23,711 bases of DNA from Euprymna scolopes (GCA_024364805.1 CM044511.1:37210252-37233962), one strand, 5' to 3'. Counted from the stretch's first letter, positions 9,966-21,338 are shown. Numbers and translations: made by a program. The notes: a model not told the origin generated them from the sequence alone.

Positions 9966-10961
9966 CTGCTAAATAGACATACACAGAAAATTTAGGATAA
10001 ATGTAGTAAAAGAGTCCCAAAAATAGAGTGTTTTTATTAGCCCTAAAAGAGCCCCTTAGGGCACACCCAAGAGTTATCACGAAGTATGGACGAACTAAAT
10101 TATATAGGAATAAGTTAGTTACAACTTTTCAGAAAGCTTACTGAAAATCCAAGGCATAACTGTTATTTAATTTAGTGTCAATTTTAGCCAATCGTTTTCC
10201 CGAAATGTATCTCTGGGGGGCGGCGGTGTTTTCTGTCAGAATCCGTTATGTTTCATTTTTACTCATGTCATGTTTAATGTTTCTGCAAAATTACAAAAGA
10301 TTCAATGCGTAGATATTGAGAAAAGTTAAAACAAATGAACGGACGAATGGACAAGGGTGAATTTACTGGTCCATTCTCCTTTTCCCGGGGGACCAAAAAT
10401 CAGAAGGATATGATAATATACAACTACATAATACCAACTTTACTAAAATAGAATTTCCTGGTGGTTTATTTCCACGTGTATCCTATTTACAAAGATGCTC
10501 GGTTTGCACTGAATGCATTCAACGGTGGCTAACGAGAGTTAGAAGGCCGATGCATATGGCAGCGTAACGTCACTTCCTGATTAAGTTGTAGGCATAGACA
10601 GCTTCCGGTATTCAACCATGTGATGACGCTATTAGGCAAAAATATGTCTACTGATTATCCATGGCTACCAATATGTGTTACCGATTGTCCAAATATGTTC
10701 TAAAGAGAAAGAACAGTTCTCTATTTTGATAATAATTATTATAATTGCACATTGGGAGAATGATCATCTAACAAAATATAGTAAGTGAACTAGTTTTTGA
10801 ACCTTTAATTTATATCGGAGAAAGTCGAATATTTAAAAAAAAAATTTTTTTCAACTGCAAAATAAACAATTTTTATATAATATTTTTCAGTCCGTTCTTT
10901 TAATAATAAATAAAACTTTTCACTGAGTATTTCCAAATATAGTTCGCATTTTTCACGGCAG
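9966..10961. other. Intergenic stretch with small structures
   Basis: Contains a short hairpin at 10040-10062 (GCCCTAA/TTAGGGC, 9-nt loop), a G-run near 10215 and a two-copy ~32-bp repeat near 10639-10692 (AATATGT...GATT-TCCA). No gene recognised. Confidence 0.55.
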
Positions 10962-11000
10962 TTTTTTTTTATTTTTATTTATTTATTTATTTTGTTTTTT
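10962..11000 (+). repeat. (TTTA)n tract
   Basis: T-rich run with TTTA repeats ending TTTTTTACAG. The end mimics a splice acceptor, but no exon follows. Confidence 0.85.
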
Positions 11001-11119
11001 ACAGTCGATGAATTTTCAATATTTTAGCACCTGGCGTAAGTTATTTCTTTGAAATATATTTAAAACTTCGAGTTGTTGTTTTTTTTTATAACATTTCTAC
11101 TGTAAATAACTTACATGAC

Positions 11120-11369
11120 GGGTTTGTTTTACTATAAACATAGATTCGAAAAAGTTGTCAAGAAAAAACAAATATATAACGAATAAAATACATCGATAAA
11201 TATTGTATGATTTTCGAAACGATTACACGGTTTAAAGTGAGTAAAACCACTAAAAACCCCTTCAGGATAAGTAGAAGAGTAACTTATCTTGCCTTTGATA
11301 ACATTCATTTGTTATATATTTGTTTTTTGATAACTTTTTCGAATCCATGTGTACAGTAATACAACCTCA
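11120..11369. repeat. Inverted repeat pair, ~68-bp arms (MITE-like)
   Basis: Arm 11120-11188 and the reverse complement of 11302-11369 share GATTCGAAAAAGTT, AAAAACAAATATATAAC and flanking similarity, roughly 80-85% identical by eye, around a ~113-bp centre. This fits a small non-autonomous DNA transposon or fold-back element. No clear target duplication was found, so the outer limits are uncertain. Confidence 0.75.
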
Positions 11370-11431
11370 AAATTTAATTTAATATGAAAAAATATTTAAA
11401 ATACACGTGCGTACAATGCACAAGTACCCTT

Positions 11432-11458
11432 ATAATGATAATAATGATAATAATGATG

Positions 11459-11515
<57 letters not shown>
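11432..11515. repeat. (AAT)n / (GAT)n microsatellite
   Basis: AAT units with GAT interspersions at the left end, then about 18 pure AAT units. Confidence 0.97.
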
Positions 11516-11519
<4 letters not shown>

Positions 11520-11520
11520 T

Positions 11521-11845
11521 TGGTGTAGGTGAAATCGACTGGCGCCACTCCAACTGAAGGGTTAGGGAGGATGGAAAGACCGAGATGGGAGGGTACTAAC
11601 CGAATCTAACTAGAAGTGTGCAGTTCAAATCTGGTGTCTTGGGGAGACATTTTCTCAACCAAACCCCAGGAAACACCAATGGCCGATGCCAACGAGAAAT
11701 CAGTGACAACGGCTGTTGCGATAACATGCAATCATCTGCAAAAGTGGTCAAGAAGTGGAGAAAACTGAAAATTTCGGGAGACTTGTTATCACTCGGTCTC
11801 CAGGGAACACCACAGGTTACTGTTAGTGACCGATCACTGATGATG
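11521..11845. repeat. Unidentified moderately GC-rich repeat-like segment beside (AAT)n
   Basis: Abruptly less AT-rich than both flanks. It holds two imperfect direct copies (about 11638-11708 and 11772-11842) sharing GGGAGAC, TTNTCA and CCAGGRAACACCA blocks. Because it starts exactly at the (AAT)n tract, it could be a minus-strand retroelement with an (ATT)n tail. An 84-codon frame (11618-11872) spans it without a known motif. Confidence 0.45.
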
Positions 11846-11872
11846 GCCTGTGAGCCAACTAATACATTTTGA

Positions 11873-13140
11873 TGAAAAACTTGGGGAAAAATGGACAGAA
11901 GAACAGAAAACCAAAACTTTAAATATAATTTCTGTATTTAAAGTAATAGTTATTTAAATATTTCAACATAATCGTCTGGGCAAAATGCAGCTTCCAAATA
12001 AAGGGCACTCTGAATAGGAACAAAAATAAAAATTGGCTCAGTCATGAAAGATTTCTCCTCCACCGACCGAGGACAGAAAAGGTAAAGTGTAGCGTCAAAA
12101 CAGATACTACACTGAGATCTTGTTCCGAAGGCCAAAAAAATGTGTTTAATGTTTCTTTAATTGTTTGTTCCCTTAATTCATAATTCAGTTTTATCAGTAT
12201 TAAATTGTATATTGCTTTAAAATTACTTAATTCTACATAGGTAATATTTATATTTTATATTGAATAAAGTTCAGTTTCAGTATTAATCGAACTGTGTTCC
12301 TTTTTCTTTTTAAAAAATGTTTTATTGCTCTTTTTCAAATGGCCCTCATATAGTACAGTCAGTCTGACAAATCCTACATTGCCTGCAGACATTTTTCAGT
12401 TAACAGTCCTTCTTCTTACTCTCGGTGGCCGTGATTCAACTCTATTGCATTTAATATTGGTTCAGTTTGTAGTGTAATGATTGAAGTTCATAGTGAATGT
12501 TAAATGCTTTTGTGAATAGAGAAATATATGCATCTATTATAATTGTCTAGAACTAGAATCTTATGTGTTTAACGGGGTTCCTGTATTTTAGAATAGAAGA
12601 GATACGTCGCTTCATTGAAAATATTATCTCATAAAACTATTTTAACAACTTAAGAATATCAATTGCTTATTAATTTAATAGATAAAATCATATTCTAAAA
12701 TTGTTTTTCTTAAAATTCCTCCCCTCATATTTATGCTATGAATCAGGATGAGCTATTTAAAAGATAACTTTATGGAGTAATGATATAAATTATGTTATTA
12801 ACCTTTTTTATGCAATACAGAAAACCGCTAACTTCGCTATTGTGAACATCCGAGTTAAACAACAAAGAATGGACAAATATTTTGCTGTAGACACGGGTGA
12901 GATACCGTGTGCTGTTTATTCTGGCAGAATGAAGAGAAGAAATGAAACTAATTCATATTTGAAAATATATATATATCTAGCTTTAAGTAAAAGGAAAAGA
13001 GAGATCAATTCCACAAAAGGAGACTTATCCGGATAATGCCAAGCTCAACAATAATTATTGGAGCTTATACAATAGGACAACAAGAGTATGAAATGAAGAC
13101 ACAAAATTTCAACTCTTTAATATAAAATATTAGCACACCC
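11873..13140. other. Intergenic stretch, no recognised gene
   Basis: AT-rich. A 61-codon minus-strand frame at 11950-12135 and a 64-codon plus-strand frame at 12842-13036 show no motif. Nothing else could be supported. Confidence 0.55.
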
Positions 13141-14197
13141 TCTGAATCCACAACCTTTACATAATTTTAAATAAATTTCCAACCTAGAATAGCCTGCATC
13201 TTGGCAATGCCTAATTAACAATATATCAACCTTAATCATGAACCCATAAACAACTTTGTCTACCAAAGCCTACCCCGTAAACATGTACGCTTAATACCAC
13301 CTGTTAAACTGCATCCAAGTCACCAATTAGCACACGATGCAACGAGAATATAGCCTAAACAATATAAAATCCAGGCCCAATGAAAATATAGCTTAGAAAC
13401 CACCTCACAGGGCTAAAGACTTAAAACTTAAATTTAGAACTATCTAACCACTACCTCCAAACCCCACTGACGAGCCCCCCTCCCAGTAAGAAATTATTTA
13501 AAAATCAGCGTATTAGATTTACACTAAGCCTTCCACCCAGTAGTATTACATTAAAACTTTTAAATGTACCGTAAATATAACCTAAGAACCCCCCCCGATT
13601 CAACCCAACCCACCTCCCGTCACCCATACAGACATATCCCCATCCCTATCCTACCCCCTCCGACTACAAGCTAAGCGTTCCATCTAGATGCTAACTCCTA
13701 CTGATAATATAACCTAGATTTGAATACAGTTGAACCACTCCAGCATTGAGTAATGTCTATCACAAGAGCCTCCGTTGAAAAAATACAGTTTTTCGCCAGC
13801 CAAATTAGGAGGAATAGAATTCACCAGACTAAAAGATCCACGAAAGACCCCCACCAAATATTTGGAGAAATATGGAAATTTAAAGTACTGCTATAAACTA
13901 TACTTCTGGATCTCTCGGAGATTAATGCTACTACATAAAGCAGTTATGGCGATTCGATGGACCTGTACCTCGTGTTCATAAACGAGAACGTGTGTATTCA
14001 ACTCTCTAGGCCTGGCCTGTCTATATAAACATAAATTTTATGGCCTTCTAATCGAACTTCAAGAAATTTAAAGTTTTAAGGTGGACACTTGAAACTACTG
14101 TTCCTACAGAAACAATCCTTTAATTCAAACCCACGGGCCTTTTGTTCACCGAACTCTTACACTTTCCCGGCTTATTATACCTCTATTTTTTTAATAC

Positions 14198-14242
14198 GGA
14201 TATATGTATGTGTATGCGTATATATGTGTGTATATATATATT
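14198..14242. repeat. TATG/TA simple repeat
   Basis: Degenerate TATG and TGTA units followed by a short (TA)n run. Confidence 0.85.
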
Positions 14243-14377
14243 CTCTATTTTACTTTATTTTATACGAGTCCACTCACCCCTCACCCCTCAACCCCATTTC
14301 CTGCTATTTAACCCCCCTCCTACCTGTCTGTATCTCTTTATTTTACGCACCCCTAATAATTTAGTATTAACAGTATT

Positions 14378-14520
14378 TACATTATTATTATTGGTAATGG
14401 TTGTAGTGATGTTTGGAGGTAGTGGCATAAGCATTATCATTATTATTACTGCACTGTTTTTGACGCTATTACTATTGCTATTATTATTATTTTTTTAGCA
14501 TTATTATTATTATTACCTTC
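14378..14520 (+). repeat. TTA-rich degenerate microsatellite
   Basis: Scattered (ATT)n runs with interruptions at both ends of the segment. A similar patch recurs at 14766-14840. Confidence 0.7.
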
Positions 14521-15531
14521 ATTATAATTGATATCATTATTATCACTCCCGTCATTGCTACCATAATGGAGACCAATATCTCCATCTTCACTGTTATTAA
14601 CATTAATTTTGAATTTAATTTTATCACAATTACTGGTAACATTATATATAATGGTTAAATTTAATGTTTACTTTTAATTTTGCCTTTATTTTTATTTTCT
14701 TTTATTTTTCTTAATATTAATTTTTTTTGTCCATATTTAATTTTACATCTAATTTATTTCCAACTTTATTATTACTACTATTATTATAATTGTCATTACT
14801 ATTATCTTCCGTACTATTATAATTACCCTACTATTATTTGGCATATTTTTTTACCACTCTCATAAGTAGTTATGGTTCCCTTACTCCCCCATTTTACCAT
14901 CAATATGTATACTTAACTTTTTACATCAAGTTATACGCACTCATAGTCATTGCCACCCTAATCTCCGACCGTCCCCTTATGATCACACTCCCTATATCAT
15001 AACAGTAGAAACTTATAAATATATTGCCGAATACTACCTTTCATTTTTACAACCTTACATAACCCTCCCCCAAATTAATAAAAAATTACCCACTCCATAG
15101 AAAATAGACACCCCATAAACCGCTAAAATAAATTTCCACACGGCAACAATACACCCCCTATTCAACCATAATACATATACCCCTTAAACTCAATACCATG
15201 TTAAAGACAATTTATATTCTTATATATCATACTAAATATAATAAGGTTCTCCTTATTTATTTAGAATTCATTAAAGCTTCCCCCAACATTCTATAATTCC
15301 GCTTAATCTTTTTTATCCGTAACGAACCTTACGCTAGACGCCGCATCTTCCCCATGCTTCCTAGCACATTCTCTACTCTTCTGATGAGAAGCTTTAGGCT
15401 TCGAAATCCCCTGACACAAAGAGTCCCCTCTTTCCCCCAAATTTTGCCTGTATTCCATTATTCAATAAATGATCCATTCTATATCTACCTATATATAGTT
15501 TTGTTTCTTCATTTCATACTCTTGTTGTCCT

Positions 15532-15539
15532 TATATATA

Positions 15540-15594
<55 letters not shown>
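15532..15594. repeat. (TA)n microsatellite
   Basis: TA run with one TGTG interruption near 15545. It lies 14 bp left of the SINE tail described next. Confidence 0.97.
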
Positions 15595-15596
<2 letters not shown>

Positions 15597-15608
15597 CGTT
15601 GTAACTTT

Positions 15609-15644
15609 AAATAACTTTTATGAAATAACTTTTATGAAATAACT
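15609..15644. repeat. 14-bp tandem repeat, 2.6 copies
   Basis: Perfect copies of AAATAACTTTTATG, read as the SINE tail. Confidence 0.95.
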
Positions 15645-15800
15645 AGACTGAGTGTCCGTCGTTTCTCGAGTGACTGTCGGTGTGTGTTGAGCAAAAAATA
15701 TAAAAATGTGGTAGGAAGCAAAAAGGCTCGAACCCGTACCACGAAGAAAAAAAAACTGAAAATAAAAATGTGACGTGTCTGCTGTTGCGCCATCGCCAAA
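15609..15800 (-). repeat. tRNA-derived SINE-like element with 14-bp repeated tail
   Basis: On the minus strand a tRNA-like head starts near 15797: A-box-like TGGCGCAACAGCAG, then B box GGTTCGAGCC (plus-strand 15725-15734) about 57 bp further on. A ~70-bp unrelated body follows, and the unit ends in 2.6 copies of a 14-bp repeat (plus strand AAATAACTTTTATG at 15609, 15623 and 15637). Head, body and short repeated tail are the normal order of a LINE-mobilised SINE. The A-to-B spacing is about 10 bp longer than in a tRNA. Family not identified. Confidence 0.6.
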
Positions 15801-16028
15801 CCGGAAGCGACGTAAGTTTAAATTAAGGCTAAACAATCGATAAGAGGCGATGAATTTCGAAAATATTGGCGAAAGAAGCGCCCCCTCTCTCTGTAGAAAG
15901 TGCCCAGTTAAGGGTGAGAGATTTAATATTTTTGGCAAATACTTCGATATTTGTCGTTCGAAGGGTCGAGCGTCAAAACGATAACGAGCTCGTGAAAATC
16001 CGTTGGCTGTGTCGCAAGTTTAAGGCAG
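15801..16028. other. Unassigned segment between SINE head and (CATA)n
   Basis: Less AT-rich than its surroundings, with the hairpin GGCG-AAAGAA-GCGCC near 15868. It runs straight into the (CATA)n tract, so it may be the 3' part of a plus-strand retroelement with that tail. No coding motif recognised. Confidence 0.35.
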
Positions 16029-16115
16029 ATATACATACATACATACATACATACACACGTACACACATGCATACATACATAACTACATAAATACATATAT
16101 ACATATATACATACA
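16029..16115. repeat. (CATA)n microsatellite
   Basis: CATA units with CACA and TATA interruptions. Confidence 0.95.
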
Positions 16116-16539
16116 CGTTAAATTTATATCATAGATGTCTTCAATATCTTCAATGCATCGAATCTCGACCATTCAAAAAAGAGACAGCCACACAAAGCAT
16201 ATACTCTTCATACTTTACTTTACAAAAACACGCATATATTGTGTTGTATACATGAATGGGCTTTCTCTTCCGGATAAACCTAGTAAAATAGAAAATAATA
16301 GAAAGCCTTATTTGAAAAAGAGGCATATGGTGTGGACCAACTCAATTCATTTAATAATAGAAATGTATAACCTTATTCGGTGGTATAATGTTGCATACTG
16401 GCCTATATAACATGTGCTTATGCATTTTCGTGTATACTGTATGTAAATATATATTTATAAATGTATCTGTTATATGCATTCAGTAATATTATTGTAATGT
16501 TCTTTTCCATTAAGAGGCCGGCTGCGGAAAAATTGTTAC
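16116..16539. other. Intergenic stretch with one unassigned 91-codon frame
   Basis: A plus-strand frame at 16135-16410 is basic and shows no domain, signal peptide or membrane segment that I recognise. It is probably a chance frame in repeat-rich DNA. Confidence 0.4.
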
Positions 16540-17065
16540 ACATACAAAGACCGTTCATTTACTACGTGGCAATATATAACATACGCTAGGGCATATACCG
16601 CCTTCATCTCGGCTGGTTTTTAATTGAAGGTTTCTACTGAAGAAACCCCCCAATCCTGAACTGTAATCTAGGCTCCAGCCGCTGTCACATCGACGAAATT
16701 ATGCATCTTTCTGCTTGTTCCACAAGTACTTTAATAGGAATAGTTTGACGAAATACTAGCACTTGCACCTTCTCGACGTAAATATACCGACAAACACGAC
16801 AAGCGGCTAAATCCCTTCCCTACACAGTAGAGATCCCTAGATGTAAGAAAACCTTCAACTCACATAGTTTCTTCCCCAGAACTGCTAGACTTTGGATTTC
16901 CCTTCCGAGATTCTGATTTCCCAACTGTACTGACAAGCAGCAGTTTAAATGTAATGTGAACAGACATCTTGCTACTCATCTCCTTTCATAATATCCTTGC
17001 AACTTATGTCACCGATAGTAGCTCCCTACTTCAAAGTGGCACCGTGTCTTGTTTGACTAACAAAA
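16540..17065 (+). pseudogene. LINE fragment, jockey/CR1-like ORF2 C-terminus
   Basis: The plus strand encodes, in order, a degraded NDPxLxSxLxSLxHRRxVASL stretch (PILNCNLGSSRCHIDEIMHL), then RQTRQAAKSLPYTVEIPRC, SHSFFPRTARLWISLP and QQFKCNVNRHL. This is the typical C-terminal tail after the reverse transcriptase in jockey/CR1-type LINEs ('PRCRTxxFxxSFFPRTxRLWNSLP ... FKxxxNxHL'). The final LLQSGTVSCLTN-like piece belongs to the same tail and is followed by an AT-rich stretch. At least one frame change and several stops occur. The family differs from the LINEs at the left of the window. The 5' limit is approximate. Confidence 0.8.
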
Positions 17066-18146
17066 TAAAAATATATAACTTTCTTTCACAGGTTATTATT
17101 TCCTATCGTTCTATAGTATATAACTTTCCTTCACGACTCGTTCTCTCCCGTCTTTCTACATTATGCTAAAATCCCAACTTCCAAAATGTGGAGACACTAT
17201 ATTCCGTGATTACTTGGCCGACTTCGCGAGGCTGATTTCAAACTTCAAACGCAAACTTTACGTCATCTTTAGTACACGTAACGTTAAGATCACCTGACGA
17301 AATCACTTAACGATTATCATTGTTTATGTTCTAACATTTCACGCTAGCATCTCCGATACATATTTCTTACAAAACTATTTTATCTGTAAACATACGTTCT
17401 GTCTCGATTCATATTTTCTAATCATTCTTTTTCTAACATGAACAAGGATTATGATAATAACCGTTCAGTTTTCTTGTCATCACCAGGAAGTGCTCTATTT
17501 AGAATTATCTGTTTAAATACTATTATGCAAAAATGATGTGATCAATTTCTTGTAAACCATATTTTATTGTTGCTGTTATTTCCTGTGTTCAGTTATCGCA
17601 ACTTAATATGCACAACCTTTTGGTGTCTTTATTTTAGGCATAATTATGTTTCCATCCGATCACGGATTTTGCTCTATTGTTGGATCACAAAAGTCGCATT
17701 CGTTTATACCAGTTCATTATCCATATTCTTGAGACCACGCTGTGATTCAGATTCAAACGTTTCTCTTATTTCCTTCAAAGGAACGAGTAAACGTCTGTGG
17801 GCATAAATTCTATGCATTGTTAAAGATCATGCTGTCCAGAAACGAGAGACCAGGAATCATTGTATTCTGTTGCTGACACAGAGAGTAGCCTAATACAACA
17901 TGAACACGACATCCAGCCTCTTCTTTTCTAAAATAAGATTTTAGCTTTGTTTTTAAAGTATATTCGCTCCGACTTATGATCTATATGAATGTGTAACTCG
18001 ACAGTTAGTGAGAGTAGAACGGTCTGGTTCGTGCAGAATTTTAACAGTTCTGCTAAAAGAGAAAATAGAAAAAAAAGCGAAAGTTCTCTGCTAGCGAAAG
18101 CCACCCCCTCCACTGTATCATATCCGATCTTGAAGTCGTACACGGC
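17066..18146. other. Intergenic stretch, no recognised gene
   Basis: Contains a two-copy repeat of TATAACTTTCYTTCAC (near 17073 and 17117) and an inverted repeat CGTTAAG/CTTAACG at 17282-17312. Short frames near 17567 and 17928 carry no recognised motif. Confidence 0.55.
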
Positions 18147-18250
18147 TGTGTAAGAAAATTGTTACACATGTACGTTTTGATCCTTTTGCACTCAATTATT
18201 CCTCCACTGCTTCAGTATATAAACGGGAGTGGGTTGCCTGACACCAATAC
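18147..18250 (+). promoter_or_regulatory. Candidate TATA-box RNA polymerase II promoter
   Basis: TATATAAA at 18216-18223 is followed about 30 bp later by pyrimidine-A contexts suitable for initiation (CTCAACA near 18252). A perfect 7-bp inverted repeat, TGTGTAA/TTACACA, lies at 18147-18168, about 50 bp upstream. The downstream 150 bp is less AT-rich and reads like a leader, with a 16-codon frame starting at an ATG near 18336. No coding exon was recognised, so this may be a fortuitous TATA box. Confidence 0.3.
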
Positions 18251-19844
18251 AACTCAACATTGTCAGCGTTATATCAACACGGAGAAAAGATTGCTATATC
18301 TTTTTGTCTAACTTGATTCAGAGTTACGGGAACAAATGAACTCGCCGCTACATATGCCGCAACCATCATCTTATTTGGCTCAATAAGAAAATAACATTTC
18401 GATCGCTTGCGCTATGGTATCCTATATAACGTACATGTGGATAAATTGTTCTTGCGAACGTAGTCTTTCTCATTTTCATCAGAAATAGAAGGCACGCACA
18501 ATTAGCTTTTTATAAACTGTAATTTATTTATCGATTCAGACATTTATTATTTTTGAAAACGAAAAAAGGTTTCATATTTTTGTAAACCTCATAACGGGCC
18601 ATTTTTTCTTTAATTGACCGATTTGTTTAGAGAATGTGTATTCTAGGACATTTTTAATGATTTTGTTCTGGCCTTGCCGCCGTTGATTGCCTCCGGGATT
18701 TTCATCTGCCCTATTCAATGCTTCACTAGTTCATTTAAGGAGTCTTTATATCTTCTTCTTATTAGATTTTCCTACTTTCGGGAAAATGTTAATCAAGATT
18801 TGTCCAAATTCGATATACGAGTATATGTCCTATTGGTTGCTGCCGTTGGGGAATTGGTCATTTTGTGTTCATTCTGGGATTTATTATCTAGTAAAGTCTG
18901 AAGAATGTTTATGTAAGATTATATAAGTGCATTTGTATATTTTCTAGGTAACTTATTGGTACAGTTGCAGTGTAGTCTATTTTCCGCCATATTTCAATCC
19001 TTCCCCGCTCTTGTTCGATAGAAAGGTGTTTCACATTCTGCGGCTGATCTTACTTTCTGAATTTGAATTTGATTATGCTTTACGGTCAAATAATATACCG
19101 ACTTTGTTTACGCTGCAAATTTACCCGATTTAAAAATATTTAAGATTGTTTATTCTTTTATAAAGCTAATTTCAAGTCGTTCATTGAGCCTTCTTCACTG
19201 TTATGTCAGCGCCACGGTCTCCGATAAGTTTGTCAGATTTGATATGGCAACATATTCCTTAATAGAATTGTTAATGCCCGATTTTACTTAGAATTCAGGT
19301 AAGTAAATTTGCACTATTGAACACTCACTCTGTTCGGCGTATCAATCATCGAGCAAGTCAAGTCATTTGTTAAGCTGTTCGTTTAAGAATGTCATCGAGC
19401 ACCTCACCTTGATCAAAATGCTCAAAGATGTGAATGCATTTCGGAAATTCATTCGTTATAAAGAGAAATTCAGAGATCGCAAAAAGATGAACATGCATAA
19501 TTTGTTCAACATAATTATATATTCCGATTAATTAAAATAATTAAAGCCAATTTTTTAGAGCTCAATTTTTCAAATAAGGGTTTTTTTTAAAATATATATT
19601 TGTGTTATTAAAGAATATAGATACCATCGTCTTTTTTTACTTACGTTTAATATAATGGAAGGTCAAATGGAATTATTGATTAAAATAAGATAAACGAAAA
19701 TAACACAATTTAACAGTCTTTTATTCCTAACTAAGAAGAAAAATAATACTTAGGGGAAATATGAGGAACGGAAAAAGAACTCGTGTGTGCACCAAAATCT
19801 AAAAGTGACGCTTATTTAATAGATGATGATGATGATGGTGTCCT
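18251..19844. other. Intergenic stretch, no recognised gene
   Basis: Two overlapping plus-strand frames (75 and 79 codons) at 18674-18926 are hydrophobic but match nothing I know. No repeats or RNA genes were recognised. Confidence 0.5.
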
Positions 19845-20212
19845 CTATATTTGGTGTTGCTGCTTTTGTCTTAATCGGTATACGAATGTGTTGAAAAAGC
19901 ATGGTGGCTGAGAAGTGCTATTCATGGCCAAATCTGTTAGATAGTCTAAGGAGAATTCCTGCAACAAAGACCATGGTGGAATCGCGGGCTGTTCAATCGA
20001 GGAGTCTGAGGATAGAGCCCGGCTGTGGCCCGGATGACAAAACGCACACTTTTCATGTAACCGGTTTTGCGCCTGCTGATAGTGACGCTTTGTCGTTTTA
20101 TACAATTATCACAGTGTTGGCGTAGATCGTAGACCGAAAATAAAAAGTGCGCGAGAATGCAATTTTTTATTAATTTTTCTGACACGATTAGAACTTTACT
20201 ACGATCAAACAT
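19845..20212 (-). other. Unrecognised, less AT-rich segment with frames open on both strands
   Basis: Minus-strand frames of 86 codons (19845-20105) and 88 codons (19946-20212) and a 74-codon plus-strand frame overlap here. Base composition is more balanced than in the flanks. One minus-strand frame contains CAFC-HPGHSR and the other CDNC, but no complete zinc-finger pattern. It could be a decayed exon or a mobile-element fragment; I cannot assign it. Confidence 0.25.
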
Positions 20213-20993
20213 TCGGTTTTGTTACGAGTAATGCTTTTTAAATAAGGGAAAAGCGGGAAACAAAGAAAGAAAACCACCGAAATAAAAATATTACAAAAAA
20301 TCCAACGATATCAGAACTTATTATTTTTTATGGTAATTGTTCGTCAAAGATATAAACAAGATGGCTGATGACCGATGTTATAATTTGGTTGAACATTGCC
20401 GACGCGGTTGATCGTTTTCTAGTTTACCGTTTCTTAATTCAGGATAACATTTGCAAGTTTTAATAATTCTTGAACGTTGTTGGAATTAAGAATCATAGAT
20501 TAAAATTCATTTCCTAATCTTGTGTAATTTTATTCAAACAATAAAAAATAAATTATATTTGCGTTCGATACAGTTATTGTCTGCAGCAAACGAATTTCGT
20601 TTTCCTTGCCGTTTTGTTCTGTTTTATTCTTTTTGTATAACTTCAAAAATTGAATAAACAAACACGAGAAAAAACGAGGCAATTTATTCATTAAATGCTC
20701 GCTGGAATTATGAAAAGCTATTTCCGAAAACAAGTCACGACTAGAAAACAAAATATAATAGGAAAGGAAACATAAATTGGAATTGCGAACATGCTAGCGA
20801 ACGTCTTAAATATAATTGCTATGTTGTTACTTGATTTGAAAGAGAAGGAAAATCTAAGATCGGCTATTGAAAAAAAGAAGCGTTGGCGGTATTTAATTTA
20901 TTTACAACTAGGCGCATACACATAGGCATACATTAAAACAGAGACCTACGTACACGTATGGCGACATGTACATAGTTACGCAAACATTTTTAT
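20213..20993. other. Intergenic stretch, no recognised gene
   Basis: AT-rich with only short frames. Nothing could be supported. Confidence 0.55.
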
Positions 20994-21033
20994 GGCCATG
21001 AACGTGTATTTCGGGTACGGCCACGTATTGGCC
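20994..21033. repeat. Imperfect hairpin
   Basis: GGCCATGAACGTG pairs with CACGTATTGGCC across a ~15-nt loop, with a small internal mismatch. Not followed by a T-run and not linked to a gene. Confidence 0.7.
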
Positions 21034-21338
21034 AACATGTATAATTCTTACCCATTGGTCAGTACGATTGCAATACTACAGGGATTTAATGTATAATGCA
21101 AATGTCCTATTGTACCGTGGTACATCTCAGGGATCTATATTGAGTCCTCCGACACTAAAATCCGTTCGATGTATTGTAAAAATATTTAGATAATCCCCGA
21201 CCTTTTTATGTCATAGAAACTAGTACATATCGAGGCTAAATTGATTACATCATTTGAAAACGAGTATATAATTATATGATTATAATATATGATTCCAAAA
21301 TATATGGATCTAAAATTTTTAGAAATCATTAAGTATTC

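Larger units (their letters stand above)
13141..15460 (+). other. G-depleted, C-rich strand-asymmetric block
   Basis: G is scarce on the plus strand while C is frequent. Line counts: 15061-15120 has 20 C and 2 G; 13441-13500 has 23 C and 5 G. Runs of C occur near 13475 and 13590. The bias weakens around 13760-14110. No coherent reading frame, rRNA or mitochondrial gene was recognised inside. The block also contains TTA-rich patches and a TA/TATG tract. Confidence 0.75.

Noticed and set aside
10040-10062. Transcription terminator hairpin
   Set aside because: Bacterial-type terminators do not apply in animal DNA, and there is no T-run or adjacent gene.
10962-11040. Splice acceptor and exon after the T-rich run ending in ACAG
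   Set aside because: No open, conserved-looking exon follows.
13141-15460. Nuclear copy of mitochondrial DNA
   Set aside because: Low G fits some mitochondrial strands, but no mitochondrial protein, rRNA or tRNA was recognised.
18674-18926. Small membrane protein gene
   Set aside because: Two overlapping hydrophobic frames of similar length in T-rich DNA are expected by chance, and neither has a family motif.
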